Shown: piece by piece, positions 24,686 to 33,629 of the stretch | Layout of the letters: every line of letters starts with the position of its first letter | How positions within the stretch are numbered: position 1 is the first letter of the stretch | Origin: SURF-21 sp964529285 | GTDB lineage: Bacteria; Actinomycetota; Geothermincolia; Geothermincolales; RBG-13-55-18 | Assembly (NCBI GenBank): GCA_964529285.1 | Contig: CAZGWK010000009.1 | Coordinates: 1-64,000 of the forward strand | DNA length: 64,000 nt | Reading direction: 5' to 3' | Position numbers and translations under genes: made by a program | Notes under the pieces: model-generated | Database searches by the model: none | Told to the model about the DNA's origin: nothing | Seen by the model: only the letters and a program-made list of their open reading frames with translations

Positions 24686-25393
24686 ATGCGAGTGGATGGA
24701 TCCAAAAAAGAAAAGGCCGACGGCCTGCTCGAAGTGTCCGGACTCTGCAAGACCTTCCGCGGCAAAGCGGGTGACGTGTTGGCCGTGGACGGAGTGAGCT
24801 TGGAGGCCTGCAGGGGGGAGGTAGTGGTTATCGTGGGCCCGTCGGGCTCCGGGAAGACGACCCTCCTCTATCTCGTTGGGTCCCTGGAGAAGCCGGATGC
24901 GGGCGAGATAAGGGTCTTCGGCGAAGATATATGCGATTCCGGGGCGGACCTCATCGCTTACCGCCGCGAGCGGGTGGGCTTCGTCTTCCAGTTCTTCAAC
25001 CTGGTGACGGCGCTCACCGCCCTGGAGAACGTCACCCTCCCCATGGACCTCTCTGCCATACCCCGGGAAGAGCAGAACCGGCGCGGCGTCGACCTCCTGG
25101 AGAGAATGGGCATAGACAAGAGGTTGCAGCGTACCAGGGCTAACAAGATGAGCGGCGGGGAGAAGCAGCGGGTGGCCATCTCGCGCGCCCTGGCAAATGA
25201 TCCGGATATCATCCTCGCCGACGAACCCACCGGCAACCTGGACACCGCCACGGGAAGGACGGTGGTGGACATCCTGGTCAAACTGGCCCGGGAGGACGGC
25301 AAGTGCGTACTCATAGTAACTCATGACGAGTCGATCCTGGAGGTTGCGGACCAGGCTTTTCACATGGTCGACGGAAAACTCAACGGCAGGTAG
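24686..25393 (+). CDS. ABC transporter ATP-binding protein, LolD/MacB type
   Basis: A 235-residue ATPase of the LolD/MacB/FtsE group. Walker A is GPSGSGKTT, the Q-loop lies in FQFFNLV, the signature is MSGGEKQR, Walker B is IILADEPTGNLD and the H-loop is VTHD. The EPTGNLDxxTG pattern is typical of this group. It pairs with the FtsX-like permease just upstream. Three nearby in-phase starts exist (GTG 24677, ATG 24680, ATG 24686); the last has the best distance from GAGAGGTG. Confidence 0.92.
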   Translation: MRVDGSKKEKADGLLEVSGLCKTFRGKAGDVLAVDGVSLEACRGEVVVIVGPSGSGKTTLLYLVGSLEKPDAGEIRVFGEDICDSGADLIAYRRERVGFVFQFFNLVTALTALENVTLPMDLSAIPREEQNRRGVDLLERMGIDKRLQRTRANKMSGGEKQRVAISRALANDPDIILADEPTGNLDTATGRTVVDILVKLAREDGKCVLIVTHDESILEVADQAFHMVDGKLNGR

Positions 25394-25411
25394 GAGGCGG
25401 TGCGGGCTTCC

Positions 25412-25440
25412 TTGACAGCGCCAACGGCTACCTCTATCAT
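25412..25440 (+). promoter_or_regulatory. Strong sigma-70-type promoter for rplM-rpsI
   Basis: TTGACA (25412-25417), a 17-base spacer and TATCAT (25435-25440): a perfect -35 and a five-of-six -10 at optimal spacing. The start of transcription would fall near 25447, leaving a ~40-base leader before the rplM ATG. This is the best promoter match in the window and fits a ribosomal-protein operon. Confidence 0.75.
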
Positions 25441-25487
25441 TATTGTTTGTCGTGCAACAAAGAGGATATAAAAAGGCACGTAATAAG

Positions 25488-25931
25488 ATGAAGACTTACA
25501 GCGTTAAACAGGCTGATATTACCAGGTCATGGTACCTGGTAGATGCCGATGGCATGGTCCTGGGAAAGCTGGCCGTAGAACTGGCCAAGATCCTCAAGGG
25601 AAAGAACAAGCCCATGTATACGACCCACCTGGACGTGGGGGATCACGTCATCGTGGTCAACGCCAAGAAGGTCATGCTGACGGGAAACAAGCTCCAAAAG
25701 AAGACGTATTATCGTCATTCGGGATATCCCGGAGGTCTCAAGGAGATCTCTTACGAGATGCTCATGCGGGATAATCCCGAGCTGGCGGTGGAAAAGGCGG
25801 TAAGGGGCATGCTGCCCAAGAACCGCCTGGGACGGTCGATGCTGGGTAAACTGCACGTCTATGCAGGACCAGACCATCCCCATAAGGCGCAGAAGCCGGA
25901 GAAGCTGGATCTTTTTTCCGGCGCAGAGTGA
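25488..25931 (+). CDS. rplM: 50S ribosomal protein L13
   Basis: L13 (147 residues, standard length) is an early 23S rRNA-binding protein. MKTYSVKQADITRSWYLVDA, GKLAVELAKILKGKNK and KTYYRHSGYPGGLK are conserved, as is MLPKNRLGRSMLGKLHVY. ATG 25488 is chosen over an in-phase ATG 15 codons upstream because L13 homology begins here. It overlaps rpsI by four bases. In most actinobacteria rplM follows truA closely; here about 8 kb intervenes. Confidence 0.96.
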   Translation: MKTYSVKQADITRSWYLVDADGMVLGKLAVELAKILKGKNKPMYTTHLDVGDHVIVVNAKKVMLTGNKLQKKTYYRHSGYPGGLKEISYEMLMRDNPELAVEKAVRGMLPKNRLGRSMLGKLHVYAGPDHPHKAQKPEKLDLFSGAE

Positions 25932-26341
25932 AAGAGCAGGTGAATCATTTGCCGCAGCAACTGGGTTACGGGACGGGGAGGCGTAAAGAGTCCGTAGCCA
26001 GGGTATGGATATACCCTGGAGAAGGCGATATGGAGATCAATGGCAAGAGTATCGAGGAGTACTTCCCGCGTCCTACCCTGCGATACCACGTGATGCAGCC
26101 ACTGGAGGTCTCCAGCGGTACCGCCCGGTATCGCATAGTGGCTACCATCAAGGGCGGAGGCATATCCGGGCAGGCCGGAGCCTTGAGCCACGGTATTGCA
26201 CGTGCCCTCGTGGATTGCGATGAGACCCTGCGAACCGATCTTAAAAAAGCGGGGCTGCTAAGGCGCGATCCGCGCATGAAAGAGCGTAAGAAATACGGGC
26301 TGAAGAAAGCACGCAAGCGCCCCCAGTTCTCCAAGCGCTGA
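25928..26341 (+). CDS. rpsI: 30S ribosomal protein S9
   Basis: S9 (about 130-137 residues) reaches with its C-terminal tail towards the P-site tRNA. YGTGRRKESVARVWI, INGKSIEEYF, VKGGGISGQAGA-like (here IKGGGISGQAGALSHGIARAL, quoted in part) and the end RKKYGLKKARKRPQFSKR are definitive. The GTG 25928 start overlaps the rplM stop; a TTG at 25949 with AGCAGGTG upstream is an alternative giving a shorter N terminus. The end SKR is invariant. Confidence 0.95.
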   Translation: MKEQVNHLPQQLGYGTGRRKESVARVWIYPGEGDMEINGKSIEEYFPRPTLRYHVMQPLEVSSGTARYRIVATIKGGGISGQAGALSHGIARALVDCDETLRTDLKKAGLLRRDPRMKERKKYGLKKARKRPQFSKR

Positions 26342-26697
26342 CCCTCCGATATTGCGAAACGTAATCTCTGGTTGGTCCAGTGATTGCAAGCACACCGTAG
26401 AAGGCTCGAGCTGATCGTGCGATGTGATGCCACTGCACCGCCCGGATGCGCACCGTGCGCTCGGTAGATAAAAAAGTCGAGGAAGCGGAGTTTCTGGATT
26501 CCACATGTCCGCTCGTGCGGCGGGGACAAGGGGGCGCGACGATCGGAACGATTGGATGTGGAGCCCTGACCCCGGGGTGAAGAACTATCGTCGCTGAGCT
26601 CCTCACCGCGCGTTCCCGCTTTACCCCGGTAAGGTTTCCTTGAAGGGCTGAAATAATGGGTGCTATAGTTCCAGGTATGAGGACCGGGAGCATTGAT
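26342..26697. other. 356-base spacer between rpsI and glmM
   Basis: No protein-coding gene is supported here. Small stem-loops occur, for example GCGCAC/GTGCGC near 26448-26460, GTCCGC/GCGG..GGAC near 26507-26527 and TTACC/GGTAA near 26621-26632. None is followed by a T-tract. I do not recognise a known structured RNA. A promoter for glmM lies at the 3' end of this spacer. Confidence 0.35.
26640..26669 (+). promoter_or_regulatory. Putative promoter for glmM-glmS
   Basis: TTGAAG (26640-26645), an 18-base spacer and TATAGT (26664-26669). The -10 matches the consensus at five of six positions and the -35 at four of six. Transcription would start about 22 bases before the glmM ATG. Confidence 0.5.
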
Positions 26698-28056
26698 ATG
26701 AACAATTCAGAGGTCGCCAGAACGCGGCTTTTCGGGACCGACGGCATAAGGGGAACCGCAAACAGGGAATTGACCCCGGAGCTGGCTTTGCGGGTCGGGT
26801 GTGCTGCGGTAAAGGTATTGGCCAGGGATAATGACCGGCCTTTTTTAGTAGTCGGAAGGGATACCCGCATCTCGGGCGGTATGCTGGAATCAGCCCTTGT
26901 AGCCGGGATATGTTCTTTGGGAGGGAGCGTCGAACTCCTGGGCGTCATACCGACTCCGGCGGTAGCTTTCCTGACCGGAAGCAGGGGAGCCGACGCTGGG
27001 GTGGTCATTTCGGCCTCGCATAATCCCGCGCGCGACAACGGCATAAAATTTTTTCATTCCTCAGGCTTCAAGCTCCCGGATCAGCTCGAGCAGGAGATGG
27101 AATCGCTGATCGCGAAAGATGTGAGCGAAGTCCGTCCCGATGGCGATGCTGTAGGCCGCGTGAATATCGCGCGGGATGCCGAGGAAGAATACCTGTCTTA
27201 CCTACTGTCGATCGCCTGCCCCGATCTCACGGGCATGAAGATAGTGGTCGACTGCGCCAACGGCGCCGTATACCGCCTGGCTCCAATGCTGCTGCAACGG
27301 CTTGGGGCCGAGATAAGCGTTCTGAACGCCGACCCGGATGGGCTGAATATAAACTGTGAATGCGGGTCGACGCATACCGAAGCTCTGCAGCAGGCAGTGC
27401 TCGATGAGGGTGCCGACCTGGGTCTTGCTTTCGATGGAGATGCGGACCGGTTCCTGGCCGTGGACGAGAGGGGCAGGCTGATCGATGGAGATTTTATCAT
27501 GGCCATATGCGCCCTGCAGCTGAAGAACCAGGGGCTGCTGAAGGGCAACGCTATGGTGACCACCGTCATGACCAACCTGGGCTTTCACCGCGCCATGGAA
27601 CGGGAGGGCATAAGGGTACTGGTAACGCAGGTGGGAGACCGCTACGTACTGGAGAAGATGTTGAAAGAAGGGATATGCCTGGGAGGGGAGCAGTCAGGCC
27701 ACATTATCTTCGGCGACCATGCAACCACCGGCGATGGATTACTTACGGCCCTCAAGCTCATGGAAGCCGTCCTGGAGTCCGGAGAACCGCTCTCCGTTCT
27801 CAGCGGCATCATGGAGAGGATACCTCAGCTGCTGATCAATGTAGCAGTCAGAGACAAAGAAGCGCTGCAAGGGTCGCGCTGCGTCGCGCAGGCGCTGCGC
27901 GAATGGGAGGAGAGGCTGGCCGGCGAAGGCCGGATATTGCTGCGCCCTTCCGGTACCGAGCCCGTGATTCGGGTGATGGTTGAAGCCCTTGATCCCGCAC
28001 GGGCCGAGGAGGCCGCACGGGCACTGGCGGCGCTGATAGAGAAGGAGATGTGCTGA
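26698..28056 (+). CDS. glmM: Phosphoglucosamine mutase
   Basis: GlmM (452 residues) converts glucosamine 6-phosphate to glucosamine 1-phosphate for UDP-GlcNAc and peptidoglycan. LFGTDGIRGTAN at the start, the phospho-serine loop ISASHNP with Ser107, DGDADR for metal binding, and LRPSGTEPVIRVM at the end are diagnostic of GlmM rather than PMM. GGGAG ahead of ATG 26698 supports that start over an in-phase ATG 14 codons upstream. glmS starts one base after its stop, so both steps from fructose 6-phosphate are coupled. Confidence 0.95.
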   Translation: MNNSEVARTRLFGTDGIRGTANRELTPELALRVGCAAVKVLARDNDRPFLVVGRDTRISGGMLESALVAGICSLGGSVELLGVIPTPAVAFLTGSRGADAGVVISASHNPARDNGIKFFHSSGFKLPDQLEQEMESLIAKDVSEVRPDGDAVGRVNIARDAEEEYLSYLLSIACPDLTGMKIVVDCANGAVYRLAPMLLQRLGAEISVLNADPDGLNINCECGSTHTEALQQAVLDEGADLGLAFDGDADRFLAVDERGRLIDGDFIMAICALQLKNQGLLKGNAMVTTVMTNLGFHRAMEREGIRVLVTQVGDRYVLEKMLKEGICLGGEQSGHIIFGDHATTGDGLLTALKLMEAVLESGEPLSVLSGIMERIPQLLINVAVRDKEALQGSRCVAQALREWEERLAGEGRILLRPSGTEPVIRVMVEALDPARAEEAARALAALIEKEMC

Positions 28057-28057
28057 T

Positions 28058-29884
28058 ATGTGCGGCATCGTAGGGTATATCGGTGATCGCCCCGTACCCC
28101 AGATCCTCTTCAGGGGGCTGCGCCGCCTGGAATACCGTGGTTACGATTCGGCCGGCATAGCCATATTCGACGGGGAGAGGATAGCCTTGCTCAAGCGCAA
28201 GGGAAACCTGGATAACCTGGAGCCGCACCTGGGGTGGTTCTCCGGCGGTGGTAATATGGGAATCGCGCACACGCGCTGGGCGACGCATGGTCAGCCCTCG
28301 ATGGAAAACGCTCACCCGCATCTGGACTGCAGCGAGGAGATCGCCATCGCGCATAACGGAATCATCGAGAACTTCCACGAACTGCGCGAATCCCTGGAGG
28401 CCGGAGGGCACTGCTTCCGTTCCCAGACGGATTCCGAGGTCATCGCGCACCTGATAGAGGAGTATTACGAGGGAGATCTGCTGGAAGCGGCCCGCCGTGC
28501 GCTGCTGGAAGTTGAGGGTGCGTATGCCCTGGTCCTCATGAGCGCCCGCGAACCCGGCGTACTGGTGGGGGCGCGCAAAGGCAGTCCGCTGATACTGGGC
28601 ATCGGGCAGGGAGAGAATTTTCTGGCGTCCGCCACACCTGCTCTCCTGGACGGTACGCGCGTGGCTGTAACGCTGGAGAATGGTGAGCTGGCCAGGATAA
28701 CCAGGGACAACTGGAAGATCGTCGATTCCCGGGGAGAACCTGTTGAGCGCCCATTTTTCGAGGTGCCGTTCGACTTGTCTGCCGTGGAGAAAGGCGGCTA
28801 TGAAGATTTCATGCTCAAGGAGATCTTCGAGCAGCCGCAGGCGTGGACGGATACTCTGCGTGGAAGGATGACGAAGTCCGGGGCCTTGCGCATAGAGGAA
28901 CTGGAAGAGGCCGCGCTCGATTTCCGCGATATACGTAGGGTAATTTTCGTATCGTGCGGCACCTCCTACCATGCATCGCTCCTGGCAAGATATATCATAG
29001 AGACCTGGATGGACATACCCGTTGAGGTGGACATCGCGTCGGAGTTCTATTACCGCGAACCGAGACTCGATCCCTCATGCCTGGTGGTGGCGGTCAGCCA
29101 GTCCGGGGAGACCCTGGATACCATGAGCGCGGTCCGTTGGGCCACCCGCAGCGGCGCTCCGACGCTGTCCATAGTGAACATCGTGGGTAGCATGATGGCA
29201 CGGGAGTCCAGCGGAGTCATCTACACCCACGCCGGCCTGGAGATAGGCGTGGCGGCCACCAAGACCTTCCTGTCCCAGATAGCAGCCGTTTACCTGCTGG
29301 GCCTCTACCTGGGACAGGAGCGGGGTTTGCTCGAGGGGGGATTTATCAAGCAAACCTTCACTGAGCTCGAGAGGCTTTCCGACAAGGTCGCGGAGGTTCT
29401 GGATGATACGGAATCCGTGGAACGCTGCGCTGAAAAATACTGCAGGTGCGAGGACTTTCTCTTCCTGGGCCGGAACATCAACTATCCCATGGCCATGGAG
29501 GCGGCCCTCAAGCTCAAGGAGATATCTTACATCCATGCCGAGGGTTACCCGGCAGGGGAGATGAAGCACGGCCCCATCGCGTTACTCCACCCAGGTTTCC
29601 CGGTGGTTGCGCTTATACCGCGGGACTCCATCTACGATAAAGTACGCAACAACATAGAAGAGGTAAGGGCGCGCCAGGCCCCGGTAATTGCGCTGGCAAC
29701 CAGTGGAGACCGTGAGGTAAGGGATTTTTGTGAGGAGGCTATCTACGTTCCGGAGGTGAAAGCTCACTTCAATCCGGTGGTGATGGCCCCCGCTCTGCAA
29801 TTACTGGCCTATAAGATCGCCAAGCTGCGCGGATGCAACGTGGACCAGCCGCGCAACCTGGCCAAGACGGTGACGGTCGAGTAG
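28058..29884 (+). CDS. glmS: Glutamine-fructose-6-phosphate aminotransferase (isomerizing)
   Basis: GlmS (608 residues, standard length) makes glucosamine 6-phosphate from fructose 6-phosphate and glutamine. Cys2 in MCGIVGYIG is the glutaminase nucleophile, with EYRGYDSAG and THTRWATHG-like (here AHTRWATHGQPS) following. Two SIS domains lie at about 285-425 and 455-600, with CGTSYHASL and SQSGETLDT. The C-terminal LAKTVTVE is conserved. No glmS ribozyme is possible directly upstream, because glmM ends one base before the start. Confidence 0.97.
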   Translation: MCGIVGYIGDRPVPQILFRGLRRLEYRGYDSAGIAIFDGERIALLKRKGNLDNLEPHLGWFSGGGNMGIAHTRWATHGQPSMENAHPHLDCSEEIAIAHNGIIENFHELRESLEAGGHCFRSQTDSEVIAHLIEEYYEGDLLEAARRALLEVEGAYALVLMSAREPGVLVGARKGSPLILGIGQGENFLASATPALLDGTRVAVTLENGELARITRDNWKIVDSRGEPVERPFFEVPFDLSAVEKGGYEDFMLKEIFEQPQAWTDTLRGRMTKSGALRIEELEEAALDFRDIRRVIFVSCGTSYHASLLARYIIETWMDIPVEVDIASEFYYREPRLDPSCLVVAVSQSGETLDTMSAVRWATRSGAPTLSIVNIVGSMMARESSGVIYTHAGLEIGVAATKTFLSQIAAVYLLGLYLGQERGLLEGGFIKQTFTELERLSDKVAEVLDDTESVERCAEKYCRCEDFLFLGRNINYPMAMEAALKLKEISYIHAEGYPAGEMKHGPIALLHPGFPVVALIPRDSIYDKVRNNIEEVRARQAPVIALATSGDREVRDFCEEAIYVPEVKAHFNPVVMAPALQLLAYKIAKLRGCNVDQPRNLAKTVTVE

Positions 29885-29956
29885 AAAAGGGAATGCCGGC
29901 AGCGTGGAGAATGAAGGTATAGGACGGTCGCCCGGAAGGCTTCCGGACGCGGGCAT

Positions 29957-30358
29957 GTGAAAGCGCTTATGGATATCCTGGGTGTCGGGGTCGACCTGGT
30001 CGAGGTCGCGAGGATCGAGAGAGCCATAGCGCGGCACGAAGGTTTCGTGTCGCGCGTTTTTTCACAGCGGGAAAGGGCGAGATGTGAAGACTGTGCGCGC
30101 CCGGCCCGGCGTTACGCAGCGTGTTTCGCGGCCAAGGAAGCAGCGAGCAAGGCGTTGGGAACCGGTATAAAGGGTTTCGACTGGTGTGAGCTGGAGATGC
30201 TCGCGGATGAAGACGGTGTGCCGTATATGAGGCTGTCGGGTCGCGCCGGAGAGGTAGCGGCACGGCAGGGTATAGAGCGTATACTGGTGAGCGTATCCCA
30301 TACAAGGGAGATGGCCGTCGCCGTCGCCCAGGCGGTCCGCGAGGGGGTGAGAGAATGA
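29957..30358 (+). CDS. acpS: Holo-[acyl-carrier-protein] synthase
   Basis: AcpS (133 residues, or 129 if ATG 29969 is used) transfers 4'-phosphopantetheine from CoA to acyl carrier protein. The magnesium-site motif GVGVDLVEVARIERA and the FAAKEAASKALGTG motif are both present, and VSVSHTREMAVAVA ends the fold. No strong ribosome-binding site separates the two possible starts. It overlaps nnr by four bases (ATGA), as in many actinobacteria. Confidence 0.92.
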   Translation: MKALMDILGVGVDLVEVARIERAIARHEGFVSRVFSQRERARCEDCARPARRYAACFAAKEAASKALGTGIKGFDWCELEMLADEDGVPYMRLSGRAGEVAARQGIERILVSVSHTREMAVAVAQAVREGVRE

Positions 30359-31920
30359 GGGTAGTGTTGCCGCGAGAAATGGCAGCTCTCGATCGGGCTG
30401 CTATAGAAGGAGGAAAACCCTCCCTCGATCTCATGGAAAGAGCCGGCAGGCACGTGGCAGAGCAGGCCCGCGACCTGCTGGTGCTGGTAGACGGCAAGAC
30501 GATCTCGATAGTCGCGGCCAAGGGGAACAACGGAGGGGACGGCTTCGTGGCGGCCCGCTACCTGGCATCGTGGGGGGCGATGGTGAAAGTCTATCTGCTT
30601 TGCGGCGAGGATGAGCTCAGCCCCGACGCCGCGGTCAACTACCGGCGCTTCCGGGAGGAGGGCGGCGAGATCGTAAGGGTAGAAGGCTCTCTGCCTGCGC
30701 AAGAGCTTAGCGGCTCGGACCTGATCGTTGACGCTATCTTTGGTACCGGTTTTCGCGGCACGGCGGAGGGCAAGCCAGCCGCGGCCATCGAGTCGATAAA
30801 CGCTTGCGACTGCCCGGTGCTCGCGGTGGATATACCGTCCGGGGTGGAGGCGGGGACGGGCGCGGTTTCCGGTCCCGCCGTTCGGGCCGAGCGTACGGTG
30901 ACCTTTGCCTGTCCCAAGGTGGGACTCTACCTTTTTCCCGGTGCGGAGAGAGTAGGACAACTCGTGGTAGTGGATATCGGGATACCACAGCACCTCCTCT
31001 CCGAAATCGTGAAGAGCGATATGTTTATCCTGGAAGAAGAGCAGGTGGCTGCACTTGTTCCGAGGAGGCTTCCCGATGCTCACAAGGGAGAGTGCGGCAG
31101 GGTATTCGTGCTAGCCGGCTCGGCGGGCCTCACCGGGGCGGCTGCTCTATGCTCTCGGGCTGCCATGCGGGCCGGTGCGGGGGTGGTCACCCTGGGTGTA
31201 GCCGCTGGTCTCAATGCGATACTGGAAGTCAAGCTCACAGAGGTGATGACCATGCCCCTCCCCGACGAGGAGGACGGCCATGTGGCTGCGCAAGCAGTTG
31301 AGATAGTACTGGAGGCAATGGCGGGTTACGATACCCTGGCGCTCGGGCCGGGCCTTGGTACGGCACCCCCTACCTGCCGGGTGGTGTCGGAGCTCCTGCG
31401 CCGCACGGAGAAGCCCGTGGTCCTCGATGCCGATGGCTTGAACTGCGCCGCGGGCGATCTGGATTGCCTGTCCGGCAGGGAATATCCGACCGTGATAACG
31501 CCTCACCCCGGTGAACTCGGGCGCATGCTGGGAAGGAGCGCCAGTGACATACAGTCTTCACGGCTGGAAGCGGCAGTTGAGTCGTCCCGCAGGTTCGGTT
31601 GCGTGACCGTTCTCAAGGGTGCGCACACACTGGTCGCAAACCCGGAGGAAAGAATATTCATCAATCCCCTGGCCATGGGAGGTTTGGCCACGGCCGGCAG
31701 CGGTGACGTTTTAACCGGCTGCATAGCCGCGTTGTCCGCCCAGGGCCTGGAAGCGCTGGAGGCCGCGCTTTGCGGCGTTTTTTTGCACGGTAAGGCCGCG
31801 GGAATCGCCGCACAGATGGTTGGCGGATCGATCGGCATGGTGGCGGGAGATCTTATCTCCCATCTGCCACTGGCATTGCAGGGATTAACAAGCGAGAAAA
31901 AGGGAGGTTGGAGGACGTGA
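30355..31920 (+). CDS. nnr: Bifunctional NAD(P)H-hydrate epimerase / ADP-dependent dehydratase
   Basis: Nnr (521 residues) repairs hydrated NAD(P)H. The N-terminal YjeF_N epimerase domain (about 1-215) shows KGNNGGDGFVAARYL and the FGTGFRG and DIPSGVEAGTG motifs. The C-terminal carbohydrate-kinase-like dehydratase (about 225-515) shows VFVLAGSAGLTGAA, LALGPGLG, LDADGLN, TPHPGELGRM and GGLATAGSGDVLTG. This domain uses ADP in bacteria. It is coupled to acpS upstream and overlaps the next gene at its stop. Confidence 0.94.
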   Translation: MRVVLPREMAALDRAAIEGGKPSLDLMERAGRHVAEQARDLLVLVDGKTISIVAAKGNNGGDGFVAARYLASWGAMVKVYLLCGEDELSPDAAVNYRRFREEGGEIVRVEGSLPAQELSGSDLIVDAIFGTGFRGTAEGKPAAAIESINACDCPVLAVDIPSGVEAGTGAVSGPAVRAERTVTFACPKVGLYLFPGAERVGQLVVVDIGIPQHLLSEIVKSDMFILEEEQVAALVPRRLPDAHKGECGRVFVLAGSAGLTGAAALCSRAAMRAGAGVVTLGVAAGLNAILEVKLTEVMTMPLPDEEDGHVAAQAVEIVLEAMAGYDTLALGPGLGTAPPTCRVVSELLRRTEKPVVLDADGLNCAAGDLDCLSGREYPTVITPHPGELGRMLGRSASDIQSSRLEAAVESSRRFGCVTVLKGAHTLVANPEERIFINPLAMGGLATAGSGDVLTGCIAALSAQGLEALEAALCGVFLHGKAAGIAAQMVGGSIGMVAGDLISHLPLALQGLTSEKKGGWRT

Positions 31921-32372
31921 AATCGGCACGCGAGATAATGAGCCCCGACCCAATAAGCGTGGGCCCCGAGACCCCGGTAAAGGAAATTGCGCAGATCATG
32001 CTGGAAAAGCGTATCCGCTGCCTGCCGGTGTTGGACGAGATGGGTTCGCTGCTCGGCGTAGTAGACGAGGAGGACCTCGTCCATCAGGATGCCAAGATAC
32101 ATTTCCCGACCTTCATACATTTCCTGGACAGTTACATCATGCTGCCCTCTTCACTGAACCGCTTCGAGAAAGAACTGCGGCAGGCGGTCGGCTCCGTGGC
32201 GCATGATGTTATGGAAAAGGACTATCATGCGGTGGGCCCGCTGGATAGCGTGGAGGATGTCGCGACCCTCATGAACGACAGGGATCTGGAATACGTGCTG
32301 GTGGTCGAGGACAGCAGGCTGCTGGGCCTGATCACCCGGGCAGACATCCTGAAGACACTTGTCGGGGGCTGA
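31917..32372 (+). CDS. CBS-domain protein
   Basis: A 151-residue protein formed by a CBS pair (Bateman module). CBS1 (about 1-55) has IMSPDPISVGPETPVKEIAQIM and RCLPVLDEMGSLLGVVDEEDL (quoted in part); CBS2 (about 95-150) has VMEKDYHAVGPLDSVEDVATLM and LVVEDSRLLGLITRADIL. A ~40-residue helical insert separates them. Such stand-alone modules sense adenosyl ligands, but the target is unknown. GTG 31917 overlaps the nnr stop; TTG 31908 is a possible alternative. It lies between nnr and alr. Confidence 0.82.
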   Translation: MKSAREIMSPDPISVGPETPVKEIAQIMLEKRIRCLPVLDEMGSLLGVVDEEDLVHQDAKIHFPTFIHFLDSYIMLPSSLNRFEKELRQAVGSVAHDVMEKDYHAVGPLDSVEDVATLMNDRDLEYVLVVEDSRLLGLITRADILKTLVGG

Positions 32373-32379
32373 GACCTAA

Positions 32380-33513
32380 ATGTCCGAGAACGTTGCCTGG
32401 CGCCCCACGCGGGTCGAGGTGGATCTGGGCTGCATAAGGCACAACGTACGCCTTTACGTGCAGACGGTCGGTCCAACCTGTGAGGTCATGGCGGTGGTCA
32501 AGGCCGATGGCTACGGCCACGGCGCCGCACGGACGGCACGCGCCGCCATCCAGGCTGGGGCGACCCGCCTGGGAGTAGCTCTGGTGGAGGAGGGCGAGGA
32601 GTTGCGCGACGCGGGCATCGATGCACCCATCCACCTGCTTTTCGAACCTCCGACGACCGCGGCGCCGAGAGTGGTTGAGCTGGAATTCATACCAACCATC
32701 TACAGCCTGGATTACGCGCGCGCTCTCTCGCGGGCATCTTGCTCGAGTGGAAGGAAAACAAGTGTACATATCAAGGTGGATACGGGCATGCACCGGGTGG
32801 GGACGAGCCCGGATGAGGCCAAAGCCCTTGCGCTGGAGACAGCCGGTATGGACGGGCTTTTTGTGGAGGGGATGTACACCCATCTTGCCAATGCCTCGGT
32901 TCCCGGCGATGCTTTCAGCGTGCGTCAGCTCGAGGTTTTCAACGCGGTTGTAAAAACAGTGCGAGACGCTGGACTCGAGATACCCATGCGCCATGCTGCC
33001 GCTTCGGGAGCGGCGTTATCCTTACCGCAGACCCGCATGGAGATGATCCGCCTGGGTATAGCCATGTACGGCCTGCTCCCGGGCCCTGGATTCAAAAGCC
33101 TCCTCGACCTGCGGCCCGCCCTCTCGCTCAATACGAACATCAGCCGGGTAATCCGCGTGCGTAAAGGAGAGGGTTTGAGCTACGGGCTCACGTACAGGTG
33201 TGAACGAGATTCCTGGATAGCGGTTCTTCCCATCGGTTATGCGGACGGTCTCGCGCGCGCCCTGTCAAACCGCTGGGAAGTCGTCATAGCGGGCAAACGC
33301 TACCCGCAAGCGGGCACTATTTGCATGGACTTGTGCATGATCGACCTGGGAGAGGACCTTTACCAAAAAGGCGAGGAGGTAACGCTGATAGGCGGATATG
33401 GCATGGAAGAAGTGGGTGTGGAGCGCATGGCGGAATTACTGGGGACGATAAATTATGAAGTCGTATGCGACTTGGGCAAACGCGTGCCGCGCGTTTATCG
33501 CAACGGTTTATAA
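32380..33513 (+). CDS. alr: Alanine racemase
   Basis: Alr (377 residues) makes D-alanine for peptidoglycan. The PLP-binding Lys41 lies in VVKADGYGHG, the catalytic Tyr in GLSYGLTYRC, and other landmarks are VHIKVDTGMHRVG, MVRLGIAMYG-like (MIRLGIAMYGL) and CMDLCMIDLG. Length and layout are standard. It starts seven bases after the CBS gene and is the last member of the glmM-to-alr group; the usual tsaE neighbour is displaced by ~5 kb of other genes. Confidence 0.96.
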   Translation: MSENVAWRPTRVEVDLGCIRHNVRLYVQTVGPTCEVMAVVKADGYGHGAARTARAAIQAGATRLGVALVEEGEELRDAGIDAPIHLLFEPPTTAAPRVVELEFIPTIYSLDYARALSRASCSSGRKTSVHIKVDTGMHRVGTSPDEAKALALETAGMDGLFVEGMYTHLANASVPGDAFSVRQLEVFNAVVKTVRDAGLEIPMRHAAASGAALSLPQTRMEMIRLGIAMYGLLPGPGFKSLLDLRPALSLNTNISRVIRVRKGEGLSYGLTYRCERDSWIAVLPIGYADGLARALSNRWEVVIAGKRYPQAGTICMDLCMIDLGEDLYQKGEEVTLIGGYGMEEVGVERMAELLGTINYEVVCDLGKRVPRVYRNGL

Positions 33514-33629
33514 ACGCATGATGGGGGTATTATCTAAATATGACCGTCATTACGGGAGGATGGGTACGGAGACATCGCAGCAGAAGAGTCTCCTTGGTAG
33601 TACCGGGAGGCCGTGAAGACGGGTGGTAA

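Noticed and set aside
26241..27044. A 267-residue minus-strand frame over the rpsI-glmM spacer
   Set aside because: It overlaps rpsI and glmM on the opposite strand and shows no family motif or ribosome-binding site.
26342..28057. A glmS ribozyme
   Set aside because: glmS begins one base after glmM, leaving no room; the spacer before glmM has none of the conserved ribozyme core that I can recognise.
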